Positions 18,396-30,475 of a stretch of 64,000 nt of DNA are shown in pieces. The notes beneath the pieces are model-generated. The model was given only the letters and a program-made list of their open reading frames with translations, was not told the DNA's origin and ran no database searches. Within the stretch, counting starts at the first letter, position 1. Each line of letters starts with the position of its first letter. The stretch covers positions 225,211-289,210 of the forward strand of contig JH720369.1 in NCBI GenBank assembly GCA_000231825.2, given 5' to 3'. The position numbers and the translations under genes are program-made. Origin of the DNA: Tetrahymena elliotti 4EA (taxonomy: Eukaryota > Ciliophora > Oligohymenophorea > Hymenostomatida > Tetrahymenidae).

Positions 18396-19849
18396 TTTCA
18401 ATAACAAAGTCAACAGAAGGTTGAGAATTAATTTCTCCTAATAAAGAATCTAATTAACCATAGTGATGGTCTTTAGAGTTCATTTCTAAAATACTTGAAG
18501 TAACAGGGTTTAAGTTAGTGAAGAAGTCTTTAAGATAAATCTATTTTTATTTAAAAATAAAGTGAGATGGTTAGTTAAATTGAAGGTAAAAGTACATTTT
18601 TAGGATCTTTTTTAGCATGGGTGTTTGTGAAAGAAAAATCTCCTTATAAATACTCTTTTGTCCATTATCTCATGATATCAGATATTACTAAGTCTTTATT
18701 TCTTACAAACTCATTAGTGAGGAAAAAGTAGTTTGCTCTAGAAAATCTTTAATTTGTATAAATAATTTTTTAATCAATCTATCAGGTTTTATTATATTAA
18801 TACCTATCAACAACAGCTAAATTTAAATTTGTGTCTTTTCCATAAGAGTAAGAGTATTATCCTCTTGAACTACTTCCAATACCTAAAATGTTAGGATTTG
18901 TTTCAGGTCTGAGCTTTTCAAAAATAGTAGCAGCTGAACAACTGTCACTAAACATAAGCATCTCATTATAGCTATTAATGAATGAATTTTAATTATTTAA
19001 TATAAACTTATTTTCTTTTTAATTTACAAATTTTTAATGTTGAATTCTTGAAGTGCCAATCTCATTTCTTCATCCATCATAACATCTGTATCTTGCATTT
19101 TGATGTATCCACTACCACCGTGACCAGTAAAGTATGTTAAAATCTTAGTGTTTTTGTTTGTGACCAATCTCTTAGATCTAGGAGTCTATTCATTAAATCA
19201 AACAAATATTCATTAAGATTCAAAGTTTTAAATAATTAGTTTTTTTGTTTGTTTGTTTATCTATTAACAAACGCGTGTTATAAATATATCTAAAAATTTT
19301 TGTATATCAAAGTATTAAATATGTAGAAGATAAATTAGAATAATTGATTACATATCTATGATATTTACCTCTCAACATATTTGTGAGTGTATGAACATTT
19401 ACATCAGAAAGCTTATAATCTATTTCACTGTTTCTATATAAATTTGGTTCACTTTCTTGTTCTAAATGACAAACAACACCTAGATTATTTTAACAAATGT
19501 AGATGATTAAATAATCTATTACAGTAACCTAAAATAAAACCTGGATTGTTATTTCTAGGATTGCAAGCTGAATTTTCGGGAATCATCAAAATAATCTGAT
19601 TTTAAATTTGTAATGCTAATTTAATTTATGATTTTCTTAATAAAAGTAGTTTACATCTTCATCTCTAACTCCATTTTTCTTGAGTGCATCATAAATTAAC
19701 AAAGTATTGGTTGCCTATCTATAATTGAACCAAAACTTTGAAGTACTCATAATAATAACTTTTAAGTCATGTGCTCTTTCACTATTTACTTGGCTTACTA
19801 ATAATAGAAAGACTATTGCTAACGCTAGAGAACTAAAAAGATTTTTCAT
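18379..19849 (-). CDS. GPI8: GPI8/PIG-K: catalytic subunit of GPI transamidase
   Basis: Seven exons (19849-19655, 19595-19541, 19479-19352, 19185-19028, 18971-18804, 18737-18596, 18540-18379) join exactly in phase to 335 residues. The enzyme is a clan CD (caspase-like) cysteine protease. In the ER it cleaves the C-terminal signal of proproteins and attaches a preformed GPI anchor. The sequence starts with a signal peptide (MKNLFSSLALAIVFLLLVSQ) and keeps family landmarks: STSKFWFNYR, ENSACNPRN, TPRSKRL, catalytic His148 in YFTGHGGSGY, catalytic Cys190 in SDSCSA, and DPKN followed by DFF. The His-Cys spacing of 42 matches human PIG-K (His164/Cys206). It ends soon after the catalytic domain without an obvious C-terminal membrane helix, as reported for some protozoan GPI8 proteins. 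Introns are 47-166 bp. It is convergent with the kinesin gene, with no functional link seen. Confidence 0.96.
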
Positions 19850-20342
19850 TTAACTTTTTTTATATTTTTTACTTAAACAATAAATTAAATATCTTTGGCA
19901 AATCAAATAATATAAAATTTCTATTCAAAATTTTATGATTTTTAATAACACTTCAGCTTATCTAGATAAATTAAACAAACAAACAAATACGATATGCAGA
20001 TAGAATTTAACAAAAACATTTTAACAGTGAAAATTTAATCACTTTTTTATTTATTTTACTATTTCATTTTAATACTATAAATTAAGTTTAAGTGAAGATT
20101 TTTATTTATTTTTTGAACTAGATTTTTATTTGTAGAAAATAAGCAAATCAAATTAACCTTTAAAGAATTAAGTTTGTTGCTTTAGCATAATCAAACAAAA
20201 ATTATTACAAAAAACCAATCAGTGTATTTAAATTTTTCAAAATTATAAATCAGCAATTTAATATTTTAATAAAAAATTAAGACAAATAATTTTTAACTTA
20301 ACGCAGTAAAAAGGTTATTATTTAAAAAAGGTATATCTTTGA
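19850..20342. other. Intergenic, nothing recognised
   Basis: A+T-rich spacer upstream of GPI8 and of the short plus-strand ORF. No motif or gene was recognised. The TGA at 20340 closes the upstream end of the next ORF. Confidence 0.5.
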
Positions 20343-20831
20343 TGGAAATAAACAAGTAAATTAGATTTCTTTATAGCAAATAGAATTAACATTCTTGATA
20401 TTAATAGGAAGAATATAAAGGCATTTAGCATCAAAAATGATAAATAAAAAGTTTTAAGTATATTGAACAAGTATGTACCATCATATAATAGTAATAACTT
20501 TGAATATAATTCTGCTATCGATACAATTAAAAGCGAAATATAATCAAATTAGAGTATGGTTTCAAACATTCAAGCAAATGAAATAATTTTATCATAATAT
20601 ATGACCAATGTTTCTACCCTTTCCAGAGACTCTATATTCTCAATTAAAAAAAGTGGATTTAATTTTCGTAACTCGAAAGATAGAATTAGTTCAATTTTTG
20701 AAAAACACGAAAGAGATTCATATCAAACTTTAGATCTTAGCCACTAATTTACAAATTCCCTGGATTAATAGTAAACTATCAGCTAAAAGAGTAAACAATT
20801 TAACTTTAGGTCAAAGAAAAATTAGCAGTGA
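20343..20831 (+). CDS. Short basic hypothetical protein, start unresolved
   Basis: Stop-free frame from just after a TGA (20340) to TGA at 20829-20831, 162 codons, with Ser/Asn/Gln/Lys-rich composition typical of ciliate hypothetical proteins (for example STLSRDSIFSIKKSGFNF and RISSIFEKHERDSYQTL). The first in-frame ATG is at 20556, giving 91 residues. Coding-like sequence begins earlier, so an upstream exon or intron may be missing. An out-of-frame ATG at 20342 would require a frame change within about 50 bases, and I found no plausible intron for that. It could be a small gene, a 3' exon, or a decaying copy. No domain recognised. Confidence 0.5.
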
Positions 20832-22053
20832 ACTCATTCAGAATATTTAAAATACACCAAAAAAATAAATAATTATGGTAAATAGTTCAATGAAAATGTA
20901 AAAGGAATTATTAAAATTTGTATTTTAAATAATAAATCTAATTAATCCTACTAAAAAATATATAAAAAAATCAATAATCAATTAAAAATATAAATTGCTC
21001 AATATTATAATTAACAATCAGTGAAAATTCAATTAATATCATTGAAATTAATACAATACAATATCTATCTAATCTGTACTTACTTGTGTATACATGTTTT
21101 TGCTTTAAAATTAGTAGTTTTTTCTATTACTCCAAAAAACCTCATATCTTTCATAAATTAAAAAAATATATTTAGAACAATTAAGATCTATCAAAAAAGA
21201 ATCTATAACAATATATCATAGAATACCTGTTAATTTGCAAACAAGATAATCCAAGAATTTGTAAATTTTTTCACTTATACAAAAGATAGAAAAATAGAAT
21301 TCAAAAATTTTCATTTTTTTTTGGATGGCTTAATACAATTTTATATATAATAATTAAACTTTTAAATTATTTTCCTTGAATAATTTTTCAAAAAAATATT
21401 CAATTAACATCAAAAATTTATTGCAGAGCACATTCTAAACCCTCAAAGTAAATTTAATAAATTAATATGTAAAAAACTATAAATAAAGTCAGTACTATTC
21501 GATAAGGATGATTTCAATTAAGGAAGAAATTAAAATTTAGAAAAGAAATTTTTTTTTTAAATGTATAATTAATATAAACTAAATTTGGTGGTGAAAGCTT
21601 TGATGTTGAATGAACTATAATTTAAGAATCTAAAACTTACTCTAAAATAGAAACTAAATATGATTTTGCCTATTTTTTATATGCATAGGTTATTATTGTT
21701 AATTATTTAAATTGAATATTAATTATTAAATTTTATTTTCTAAAAGGATTAAAATTTAATTAAGGAGAATTTTAAAAGAAGGAGAATTATTTTTAAAAAA
21801 CTTGATTTCCTTCTCTCCTTATTGAATAGTACTGACTGTAATTTAAATTAATATTTATTCATTATAAAGTCTATTTTAAAATTTGTCTTTTTCAAAATCA
21901 TGGAATAAAAATAAAAATTTTTAATTTCAGATTACTTTACTAAAAAATTTAACATATATTATGTTATTATATGTATACCATTATTTTACTCTTATATTTT
22001 GATTAGAATATGATTAAGAATTATTTCTTCTTTATTTTGAACTGTATCTGACC
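20832..22053. other. Intergenic region with inverted-repeat element
   Basis: A+T-rich, non-coding in appearance. The only structure found is the 351-bp inverted-repeat element at 21487-21837, annotated separately. Confidence 0.5.
21487..21837. mobile_element. Candidate MITE-like element with 21-bp terminal inverted repeats
   Basis: The left end (21487-21507, AGTCAGTACTATTCGATAAG and one further G) and the reverse complement of the right end (21817-21837, AGTCAGTACTATTCAATAAG and one further G) match at 20 of 21 positions. The 351-bp segment encodes no recognisable protein, as expected for a non-autonomous element. No clear target-site duplication flanks it. It might instead be a long hairpin or a retained internal-eliminated-sequence remnant. 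Confidence 0.45.
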
Positions 22054-23682
22054 ATGAGGTCTGCTTGTCAAAGGCCATTAAAAAAAATATCTTTAAAATT
22101 TATTTTATATTGTCCCAAATTAAATCACCAATTAATTTTTTAAAATACAACTAACCTTTTCATTTTCTAAATTTTTTTCATTAAAAATAATTTAGACATC
22201 TCATCCAAACTATTTGGATTTAGATCTAGTCTCAAAGTCTATGTAAAAGAAAACTTTATTAATGCTTAACTTAAAAAGAAAACATCCATTTTTTAAAAAT
22301 CAAAAAATCTAATACTTAGGTTTTTCAACGGCTAAAGATTAGAACACCTTTTCAAATCATGTTCATATTTTTTCTAATTTAAAAAGAATTAAAATTTTTA
22401 TAGATTAGAGAATTTAACTCATCCAGAGCCCAATTCTGATGTACCCTTATCTCCAATTTAGTTATTGCCGAGATCTAGTTCTAAATTTTATAGATTAGAG
22501 AATTTAGCTAATCCAGAGCCCAATTCTGATATACCCTTTTCTCTAATTTTATTATTTGTTAAGAAGAGCTTTAAACTTTATAGATTAGAGAATTTAGCTA
22601 ATCCAAAACCCAATTCTGATGTATCCTTATCTCCAATTTAGTTATTGCTTAGATCTAGGTAAAAAATTTATAGATTAGAGCATTTAGCTCATCCAGAGCC
22701 CAATTCTGATGTACCCTTATCTCCAATTTTATTATTTGTTAAGAAGAGCTTTAAACTTTATAGATTAGAGCATTTAGNNNNNNNNNNNNNNNNNNNNNNN
22801 NNNNNNNNNNNNNNNNNNNNNNNNNNNNNNNNNNNNNNNNNNNNNNNNNNNNNNNNNNNNNNNNNNNNNNNNNNNNNNNNNNNNNNNNNNNNNNNNNATT
22901 CTGATGTACCCTTATCTCCAATTTTATTATTTGTTAAGAAGAGCTTTAAACTTTATAGATTAGAGCATTTAGTTAATCTAAAGCCCAATTCTTATGTACC
23001 CTTATCTCCAATTTAGTTATTGCCTAGATCTAGTTCTAAACTTTATAGATTAGAGCATTTAGCTCATCAAGAGCCCAATTCTGATGTATCCTTATCTCCA
23101 ATTTAGTTATTGCTTAGACCTAGGTATAAACTTTACAGATTAGAGCATTTAGCTCATCAAGAGCCCAATTCTGATGTACCCTTATCTTCAATTTAGTTAT
23201 TCCATAGACCTAGTCCTAAAATTTATAGAGTAGAGCATTTAGCTAATCCAGAGCCCAATTCTGATGTACCCTTATCTCCAATTTGGTTATTGCATAGACT
23301 TAGCTATAAATTTTATAGATTGGAGCATTTAGAAAATCCAGAGCTTAATTCTAATGTACCCTTATCTCCAATTTAGTTATTCCTTAGACCTAGTTCTAAA
23401 ATTTATAGAGTAGAGCATTTAGCTAATCCAGAGCCTAATTCTGATGTACCCTAATCACCAATCTAGTTATTGCTGAGACAAAGTTTTATTCTTTATAGAT
23501 TAGAGCATTTAGCTAATCTAAAGCTTAATTCTGATGTACCCTTATCTCCAATTTTGTTATGTTTGAGTCCTAAAACTAGACTTTATAGATTGGAGCATTT
23601 AACTAATTCTGAGCCTAATACTTATATACCCGAATCTCAAATTTAGTTTTAGTAGAAATATAAGTTCATACTCTAAAAATGA
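22054..23682 (+). CDS. Candidate protein made of ~30-residue tandem repeats (gap inside, nonsense at end)
   Basis: One plus-strand frame stays open from before 22054 to TGA 23680-23682, apart from the N gap. From about 22399 it encodes near-identical 30-residue units with cores such as YRLEHLA, PEPNSDVPLSPIQLL and KKSFKLYRLE. Degenerate units (FNGQRLEHLFKSCSYF) precede the clean array, so the repeat extends into non-array coding sequence. ATG 22054 is the best visible start but is unproven. At 23680 the TGA replaces the Leu codon of the LEHL block, and repeat homology continues in frame beyond it for about 150 bases; the real protein may have been longer. The opposite strand is also open through the repeat, so coding on plus is probable, not certain. 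No known family recognised. Confidence 0.45.
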
Positions 23683-23830
23683 GTACATTTCTATAATCTT
23701 GAAGATAATTCTGATAGTCCGTAATCACCAAGTAAATTTTTTTTGGAATTAAGATTCAAAATGTAGAGATAAGAATATTTAAACTATTTATCAACAGATT
23801 CGGAACAGTTAGGATGCTATATTTGAATCT
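22390..23830. repeat. 90-bp tandem repeat array (about 16 units)
   Basis: The landmark TAGATTAGAG/CATTTAG recurs at 22401, 22491, 22581, 22671 and 22761, then after the gap at 22956, 23046, 23136, 23226, 23316, 23406, 23496 and 23586. Degenerate units follow near 23676 and 23766. The period is exactly 90 bp except across the gap, where the phase is off by 15 bp. Two alternating sub-types of the second half occur, one with CCAATTTAGTTATTGC and one with TTTGTTAAGAAGAGCTTT. Copies at the right end decay progressively. Confidence 0.95.
22778..22897. other. Assembly gap (120 N)
   Basis: A run of 120 N sits inside the 90-bp tandem array. The repeat phase across it (195 bp between landmarks at 22761 and 22956) is not a multiple of 90. 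The gap length is therefore probably an estimate, and the true copy number is unknown. Confidence 0.99.
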
Positions 23831-24546
23831 TAGTTTTACGAACTTGAATGTTTATATTTAAATGCTATAATAAGTTAGTGCTCAAAAAATCTGATAAATT
23901 GCACCTTAATTGTGAATTCTAAAATAACATTATTCTTTTTTCCTTATATTTTGAATGAAATATAAATCTTTTTCCTTTTATTTAAATACTTTTTAATTAA
24001 TAAAAAATAATAGAGAAATTAGTAGTGTTTTAAAGGGCTTAAAGTACTTCTAATTAAAATTTTAGGTGGAATAATAAATTCTTTATTACGCTCACTAATT
24101 AATTGCTTCTCTTATTTTAAGAGAGGGAATACAGTAATTTAAAGCATTCATTTTAGAAATTTTAATAAAAAATTTAAGAAATTGTATTCTTTTTTTAAAA
24201 TGATTATTGAGTTGGTAAGAATTATTTTTAAAATCTTCAATAGAGAGATAGGGATGAAGGATAGAAGAAAGATCCTATTTTTAATCATTTATTTTTTTTA
24301 CAAATGAAATAAAATAGAGAACAAGAAAGTAAATTGTAAAGCAAAAAAGAATCTTAGAATAGAAAATCTAGGCTATTATTGGATTCAATGATTTTTTTTG
24401 TTAGTATTATTCTGATTAATTATGTATTTTTCTAATAAAAATTTTGAATACTTTTTTTATTTGCAATTTTAATAATAAATTTCAATTTTTTTATCAAGTT
24501 AAAATATTTCAGTAGCTATTCTATTATAGATAGATATTCAATAGAA
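23683..24546. other. Intergenic; decaying end of repeat array then A+T-rich spacer
   Basis: The first ~150 bases are degenerate 90-bp units that still align in frame with the array. The rest is A+T-rich with no gene seen; it should include the promoter of the pseudokinase-LRR gene. Confidence 0.5.
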
Positions 24547-27500
24547 ATGATTAATACTTAGGATAGCTCATCAACTGCCATACTAGTTAGAAAAAAGGAT
24601 ATTTATTAGTATCTTAAGCAAAATATTAATTTTTAATAAGACTATCTTTAACAGATTTATGAGGAATATGCAAAATCTTTAAAACAATATGACGCGAATA
24701 GCCACGAATTCATCTTAAAAAATAGAAGTTTTCATGGTGTAATCAGCTTAAAAGATCTTGAAAAGCTTATAGACTCATACTATAAAAGCGATCAAGCAGA
24801 AAATAAGCTAATTGAATAGGAAATCATTAGAGTACTTTCTGTTTGGATGCCTGATATTTCTTTCAACGGAATAATACCTATTAATAATTAAAAAGGATAG
24901 TTGAAGAGAGTAGTTTTATAATGCACATCAATACTCAAAGATGTCAAAATAAAGTTTTATATGAAAATAACAGCAAGGAATACTTTAAATTTAGGGGATA
25001 TGGTGTAAGAAAAGGAACATTTTAACTAAATTTCTTCCTACTCTGCGAGATTTTTAAGCATGAAATATTAAAAAGTAATTAGCGAACATGTTATTATAAC
25101 AGCTCCCTCATCAGTGATATCTAAAAATTAGTAAGGAGGGATTTAAGGAAAGGAAAATATATAAAATAAGAATTATTTGGATATAGTTTTAACTGATTAT
25201 TGTGAATATACTTTAAGATAAATCATTTATTATTCAAAGTAAGCAACTACTAAGTAGTAACAAAACCAGGAGTTAATAAGATAAAAATGTAATACAACAG
25301 CTACAAATTATGGATCACCAAGCTTACAGTTGATTTAAAATTCACTCAGTTAGCCTCCATCATTAATAGAGAAATTTTCATTTCAACATCTCTAAAAGGA
25401 TTTAATAGAGGCTTTGTTTTTTATGCACACAAGAGGATACATTCATAATTCAATAAATCTAGATAATATTTTTTATGATAAATATATAAATGCATTCGTT
25501 ATTGGAGGCTTTGACACAGTGACAGCAAATGTAAGAAGTTATGAGAAATTTCATGAGGATATTCGTTAATTTGGCTTAATCTTGATAGAGTTTTTATTAT
25601 CTTTTTATAACATAAAAATACAAGAAGATTTATATACATTGGATGATTAAATGATTAGAAATTTAATAGAAAATCTTAATTCAAATAAAATAATCTCTTC
25701 CAAAAAAAACTTTATTTTGCTAAATTTAAATATATATTAATAGAGGAATATACTCTTGGACATTTTTAATTCACCAACTCATAATGAAAAAAAATAAATT
25801 AATGATAAAGCACTAGTTGATGACAACTCTCAATAGTATGCAGATTAAGAAGATATCTCTAATCTATCTAATAGACCTTATGATATAGTAGAATTAGCTA
25901 TATCTTTTAATATTTAACATTGTTTAGTATCATCATCCCATTCTACTATGAGAAGCTTTCTTACTTAGAATGAAGCTTTTGATGAAAAAAGTTTAGTTTC
26001 TTATCTTATAGATCCTCTAAATAACAAGTACTCATATTGGAAATATAAAGGCACCATTAAAAATGGTTTATTTGATGGACCCGGAGAAATTTATTTTGAG
26101 CCACCTTAATTATTTGACTAGTTAGATGATGTTCTTTATTCAGATTGTGATGAAGATTTAGCTACTTCAAAGAAGCTTTCAATAGTTTCACCTCCAGCTA
26201 ACTTCAATGCTACTCCCTCTAAATTTAAAACTTTAAATTCTTTCTCAAATTGTAATGATGATTCATACTGTCCAGAATTGGAAAGCCACAGATAAAATAT
26301 CTAAATGAATACTCCCCATACAGTAAGCAGAACTGCTAGCAAAGCAGGAATGCATTTCTTCAATATCTCAAACTACTAAGGTATTCATGATAGGTTATCT
26401 TTAGTAAGAAATGAAGAATCTAACTATTTCCAAAATGAACTCAAATAAAAGCAAGTATCAAAAAAGATATTTAAAGGTATTTGGGAAAATGGATTTAATT
26501 AAAAATATTTAAATTATGTTACAACTGATTAATTTAAAGACCTCTTCTTACTCAACAATTATATGAAAATCATTTAACATCATAGCCATTAAGAGCTTTA
26601 ATTTGGTGTTAAATCTGAAAAACCAACTAAAGCAATCGCCTCAAGTAAAATTATAGACCTCCAATTTTCCGTTCAAAAAGAGAATGTGATAGATTCTCTC
26701 AATGTTATTACAAAGTATTTACAAATACCTATCTCTAGAATCACATTCGATCTAAAAGGTATCAATTTCTATTTTTTTTTTGTTTATTTTAAGTTCATTC
26801 CTACAGCCAGCTCTTTAGTAAGTTAATTTTTTGAAGTAAATAAAATAACTGAGGATACCATTAAGCATATAAAAATAAAATAAATTTGAAAATTTAATTG
26901 ATTATTTTAGTCAAAATCTCTTCTTCTTTTTCTGAACATTTTTACAATTTTTTAAAAGTCCACTTTAAGATATTCAAATTAAAAAAAATAAGCCATTTTA
27001 AAACTAAATAATTTAATATATCAAATCTCAAATAGAACTGATAAATAATTATTTAGTTGATTGAGCATTTTTAAATAATTTTTGGATCATTTATAAAAGC
27101 GATGTTTGAATAATTTTCTTTTAAAAAAGGAGCTTAATAGAGGAAAGTTACAAATGAAGCCTAATTTATAGAATTGTAATGTGATGATGGAAATACTCTT
27201 TATGTATTGTTTGATAGCAATTATTAATTAAAGGAGGAAGAGTTTTACATCATCTTAGAGAAAGCTACTCTATCAAATTATTTAGCTTTATAGATGTTAG
27301 ATACGAAAATAACAGATAAGTTTTTTTATGGAATGTCTTTTAATATAAAACTAAAATATTTATGTCACCTTTAACTCACTTCTATTAGTAAAATTACAGA
27401 TGAAGGTTTTATTTATTTTATAAAGAATTGTCCTTCTTAGCACTTGTCTTCTTTAGAAATTACGCATACCTAGCTTTCTAACTCATCAATTATAGAACTT

Positions 27501-30475
27501 GCAACTTCAAATAAAATAACTTAGTTAAACCACTTGAATATTTCACATAACCCTTTAATTAATGAGAAATCCATTATTGAATTTATAAAATCTTCCAATT
27601 CTCTTTTTATTTCACACTTGAATGTTTCTGGACTAGACATATCTGATAACCTGATTGACATTCTTTGTTTAAGTCCTTTCATGAAAAACATAACAGAAAT
27701 TATTATGAATGATTGTCCTAACATCACGTTTAGGATATTTGAGGTTTTTTCTAAAAGTGAATCAGTAAATTACATTAAAAGAATTGAGCTCTCTAATTGC
27801 TTATAACACTCAAATACAACAGCTGCAAAAAAGACAGGGTACAATATACATTGAAATATCATTTGAGATAGAAAATTATTTTAAATTATTTTTAAAATTA
27901 GATTTTTTAATGGATTTCTTGACAAAAGAAAGAGCAAATAAGAATTCAAGTCCTTTGCTAAGACAGATAAATTGGGAAATTTAAGGGTAATTAATGTATA
28001 AGGGTGCAACATCCTACATAATCATATAAAGTAGCTAGCAGATTCTCATTCATTAAAAAATGTTGAAGAATTAAATGTTTCTCGCTGTGATCACATGACT
28101 GATGAATGTATCAAAGAAATCTCCACTTCATAAAATTTCTAAAATTTAAAAGCCTTATATCTAAGCGATCTGAAAAATTTAACTGCAGCATCTATCGAAT
28201 TAATAGGTAATTCTAAATATCTAATAAATTTAGATACTATTTATTTAGATGGTTGTGAAAAGATAGATAAAAATAATTTGATAAATGCCTTAAATTTGAT
28301 CAATTTTTAGAATTTAAAAGTTCTCCGCCTTGATGAGGCTTAATATTCTGTTTAGCTGATTCGTTAAATAAATTTCTCCAATAAAAACAGCGTCTAAACA
28401 TTCTGGAGAATGTAAAGTATCGAAATTCTGATATAAAATCCTGAATTATTTTTTAAACTCTACATTTCAGAAATATTATCTCTTAATTAAAAACCGATTA
28501 GGTTCATTATTTCTAAGCTTAATGTAAGTTTAAATAAATTCTATTTTTTATTTTTTAAATATTATTTGAATTCAAATAGGAGCCTTCAGTCATTTAAAAG
28601 TTAGCATTGATATTAAATCATCAAATCATTAATTTTTAAGAGTCAAGCTGCAGGATCAGTGTCAATGAGATCATGATCAATGAAAAAATGATAGAAGAGA
28701 TAAAAAGATAGAAGTCATAGGTTATAAATAGTTTTTGCTATACTGATGTCTGCAGCATAGGAAGTTTCAAAGCTATTCAAAGGACTGTCTAAGCTGAATC
28801 AGCAGCTAAAAAGTAGAATTCTTCTCTAGATCAATCATTTGCTATCTTAGATGGGTATGATGCAAAGACACAACCATTAAGTACAAAATAAATTATAAAC
28901 CTTAGTCATTCTTTCTACGAATAAAAAGTTTATTGCAGGAACGAATGTTTTAAAGCAATGCATTACTTAAAATTTGTCAAAGATCTATCTAAGTTAGATT
29001 TATCATACAGTAAATCAATAAATCTTCCTGGATATCAGTTCATCAAAGAGTGTGTTTTCTTTCCAAATCTCATTGAGTTAAACTTGCAAGGTCTTCAAAT
29101 TTTTAACAAACATGTAGAATAAATGTGTTACGGAATCTAGTTCACTGGCTTGCGTGTTTTAAACCTTAGAAATTGTTTTGGTCTTACATATTAAGGTTTC
29201 GAATTTTTCATAAAATCAGGTATCACTGATACTCTCTAATATTTAGATGTACATAACAGCTAAATAGAAGGAACTGATTTCTCTTTATGCATCCCTGATT
29301 TCACATTTCTTAGTTAACTAAACTAAGGATAGATTAATATAACTTTGTAAATTTCACTTTACTTTTCATTAAAAACATTAAAATGTTATTGAGAGAAATA
29401 TTTTGATTTTAAATTTAATTTTTTATTTTTTTATTTAGAAATAAGAAAGATATTTTAGATGAAGAGTTTGTGAAGAAAAAAATAAGTTCTCTATTTACTA
29501 AAATAAGAGGTTTATTTTATATTAAATCAATTACTTTTTAAGTGTATAAGTTAAAAGTCACTAGCTAAGTGTTCTTAGGTTTATCCAGTATATTCTTAGA
29601 CCATTAGAACACAATAACTAGCATTCAAGTCATATTTTGCAAGTAAGAAACATTCCTGATTATTATTATTAATAATTTTACTTTATAATTTATAAAAAGT
29701 GCTAAGAATATGAATACAGAATAGAGCATTAACTTTTGGAGTAGTATAGCTCAGCTTTCAAAGCTAAAGAGTATTAGCTTGATATTTTAGTCCTGCAAAA
29801 ATATTGATAAACAATTCTTAAAAAATTTATTTTTTGGAGTTTCTGTACTAATTTAATTAGAAGAAATGCACTTAGTTTTCCCTAGAACAGAATTTTTAAT
29901 AAATACTGATGATTTCACTCCTGTTTGTGTTGCTATGACTAGATTATAAAAGCTTTAAATCCTAGATATTAACTTTCATGAGTAATTAAATTTAAATCAA
30001 TAATTTTTTTTAATAATTTGAATAGAATTTCATAGGTCAATAGCTAGTTTTTGGAAGAATTAGTTTATATAGTCGGAAATCTTGAAAATATCAAAAATCT
30101 ATCAATTGATTATTCTTGGATTGTTAATTTCTAAATGTCTAATTTAATGAGGCTATGTGAATCCTTAGAAACATCAAAAATGAAGCTATTTGTCTTAAAT
30201 TTAGATTTTGAAATGTAAATTTCTTTAGTTTCAATATTTCATTAATCAATATTTAAATTCTTAGGTGTAATTTTAATGAAGCTATTTGGAAAAAGATGAA
30301 AAAATATATTCTGTCTCAAGCTTAATTGAGAGAGCTTAACCTTAACATTTCATAGTAAATTATTTATTAAGTTTCATCAAAGTTTATATAAATTAATCCA
30401 TAAAAAGCTGTATTGAACTCAAAGAGAAATCAATAGTAAAATTCATAAATCAGTGTTTGGAACTAAAAATGCTGA
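24547..30475 (+). CDS. Pseudokinase-MORN-leucine-rich-repeat protein
   Basis: Eight exons (24547-26758, 27130-27838, 27902-28523, 28580-29346, 29439-29642, 29700-29981, 30026-30214, 30265-30475) join exactly in phase to 1731 residues. The N-terminal part (about 1-470) has a protein-kinase fold outline: hinge-like LDIVLTDYCEYTLRQII, a catalytic-loop equivalent IHNSINLDNIFYD (about 299-311), an activation-start equivalent IGGFDT (about 319-324), and DIRQFGLILIEFLL. The catalytic Asp of HRD is Ser and DFG is not intact, so it is probably a pseudokinase. A MORN-like motif (about 497-519, KYKGTIKNGLFDGPGEIYFE) follows a low-complexity linker. From about 760 to the end, leucine-rich repeats resemble the RNI/F-box LRR type (LNHLNISHNPLINEKSIIEF, LKALYLSDLKNL, LRVLNLRNC, LKSISLIFQSC). 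Likely a regulatory scaffold; binding partners are unknown. I know of no named family with exactly this order. Confidence 0.85.

Noticed and set aside
22400..23680. Protein encoded on the minus strand of the 90-bp array
   Set aside because: One minus frame is also open, but the plus frame extends into degenerate flanking units with recognisable repeat residues, so plus is favoured. Not excluded.
22400..23800. CRISPR-like repeat array
   Set aside because: Units are contiguous 90-mers with no unique spacers, and the organism is a eukaryote.
27521..27984. Separate short ORFs in the LRR gene region
   Set aside because: Out-of-frame or intron-spanning fragments; the proper frame continues through the 63-bp intron 27839-27901 into the next LRR block.
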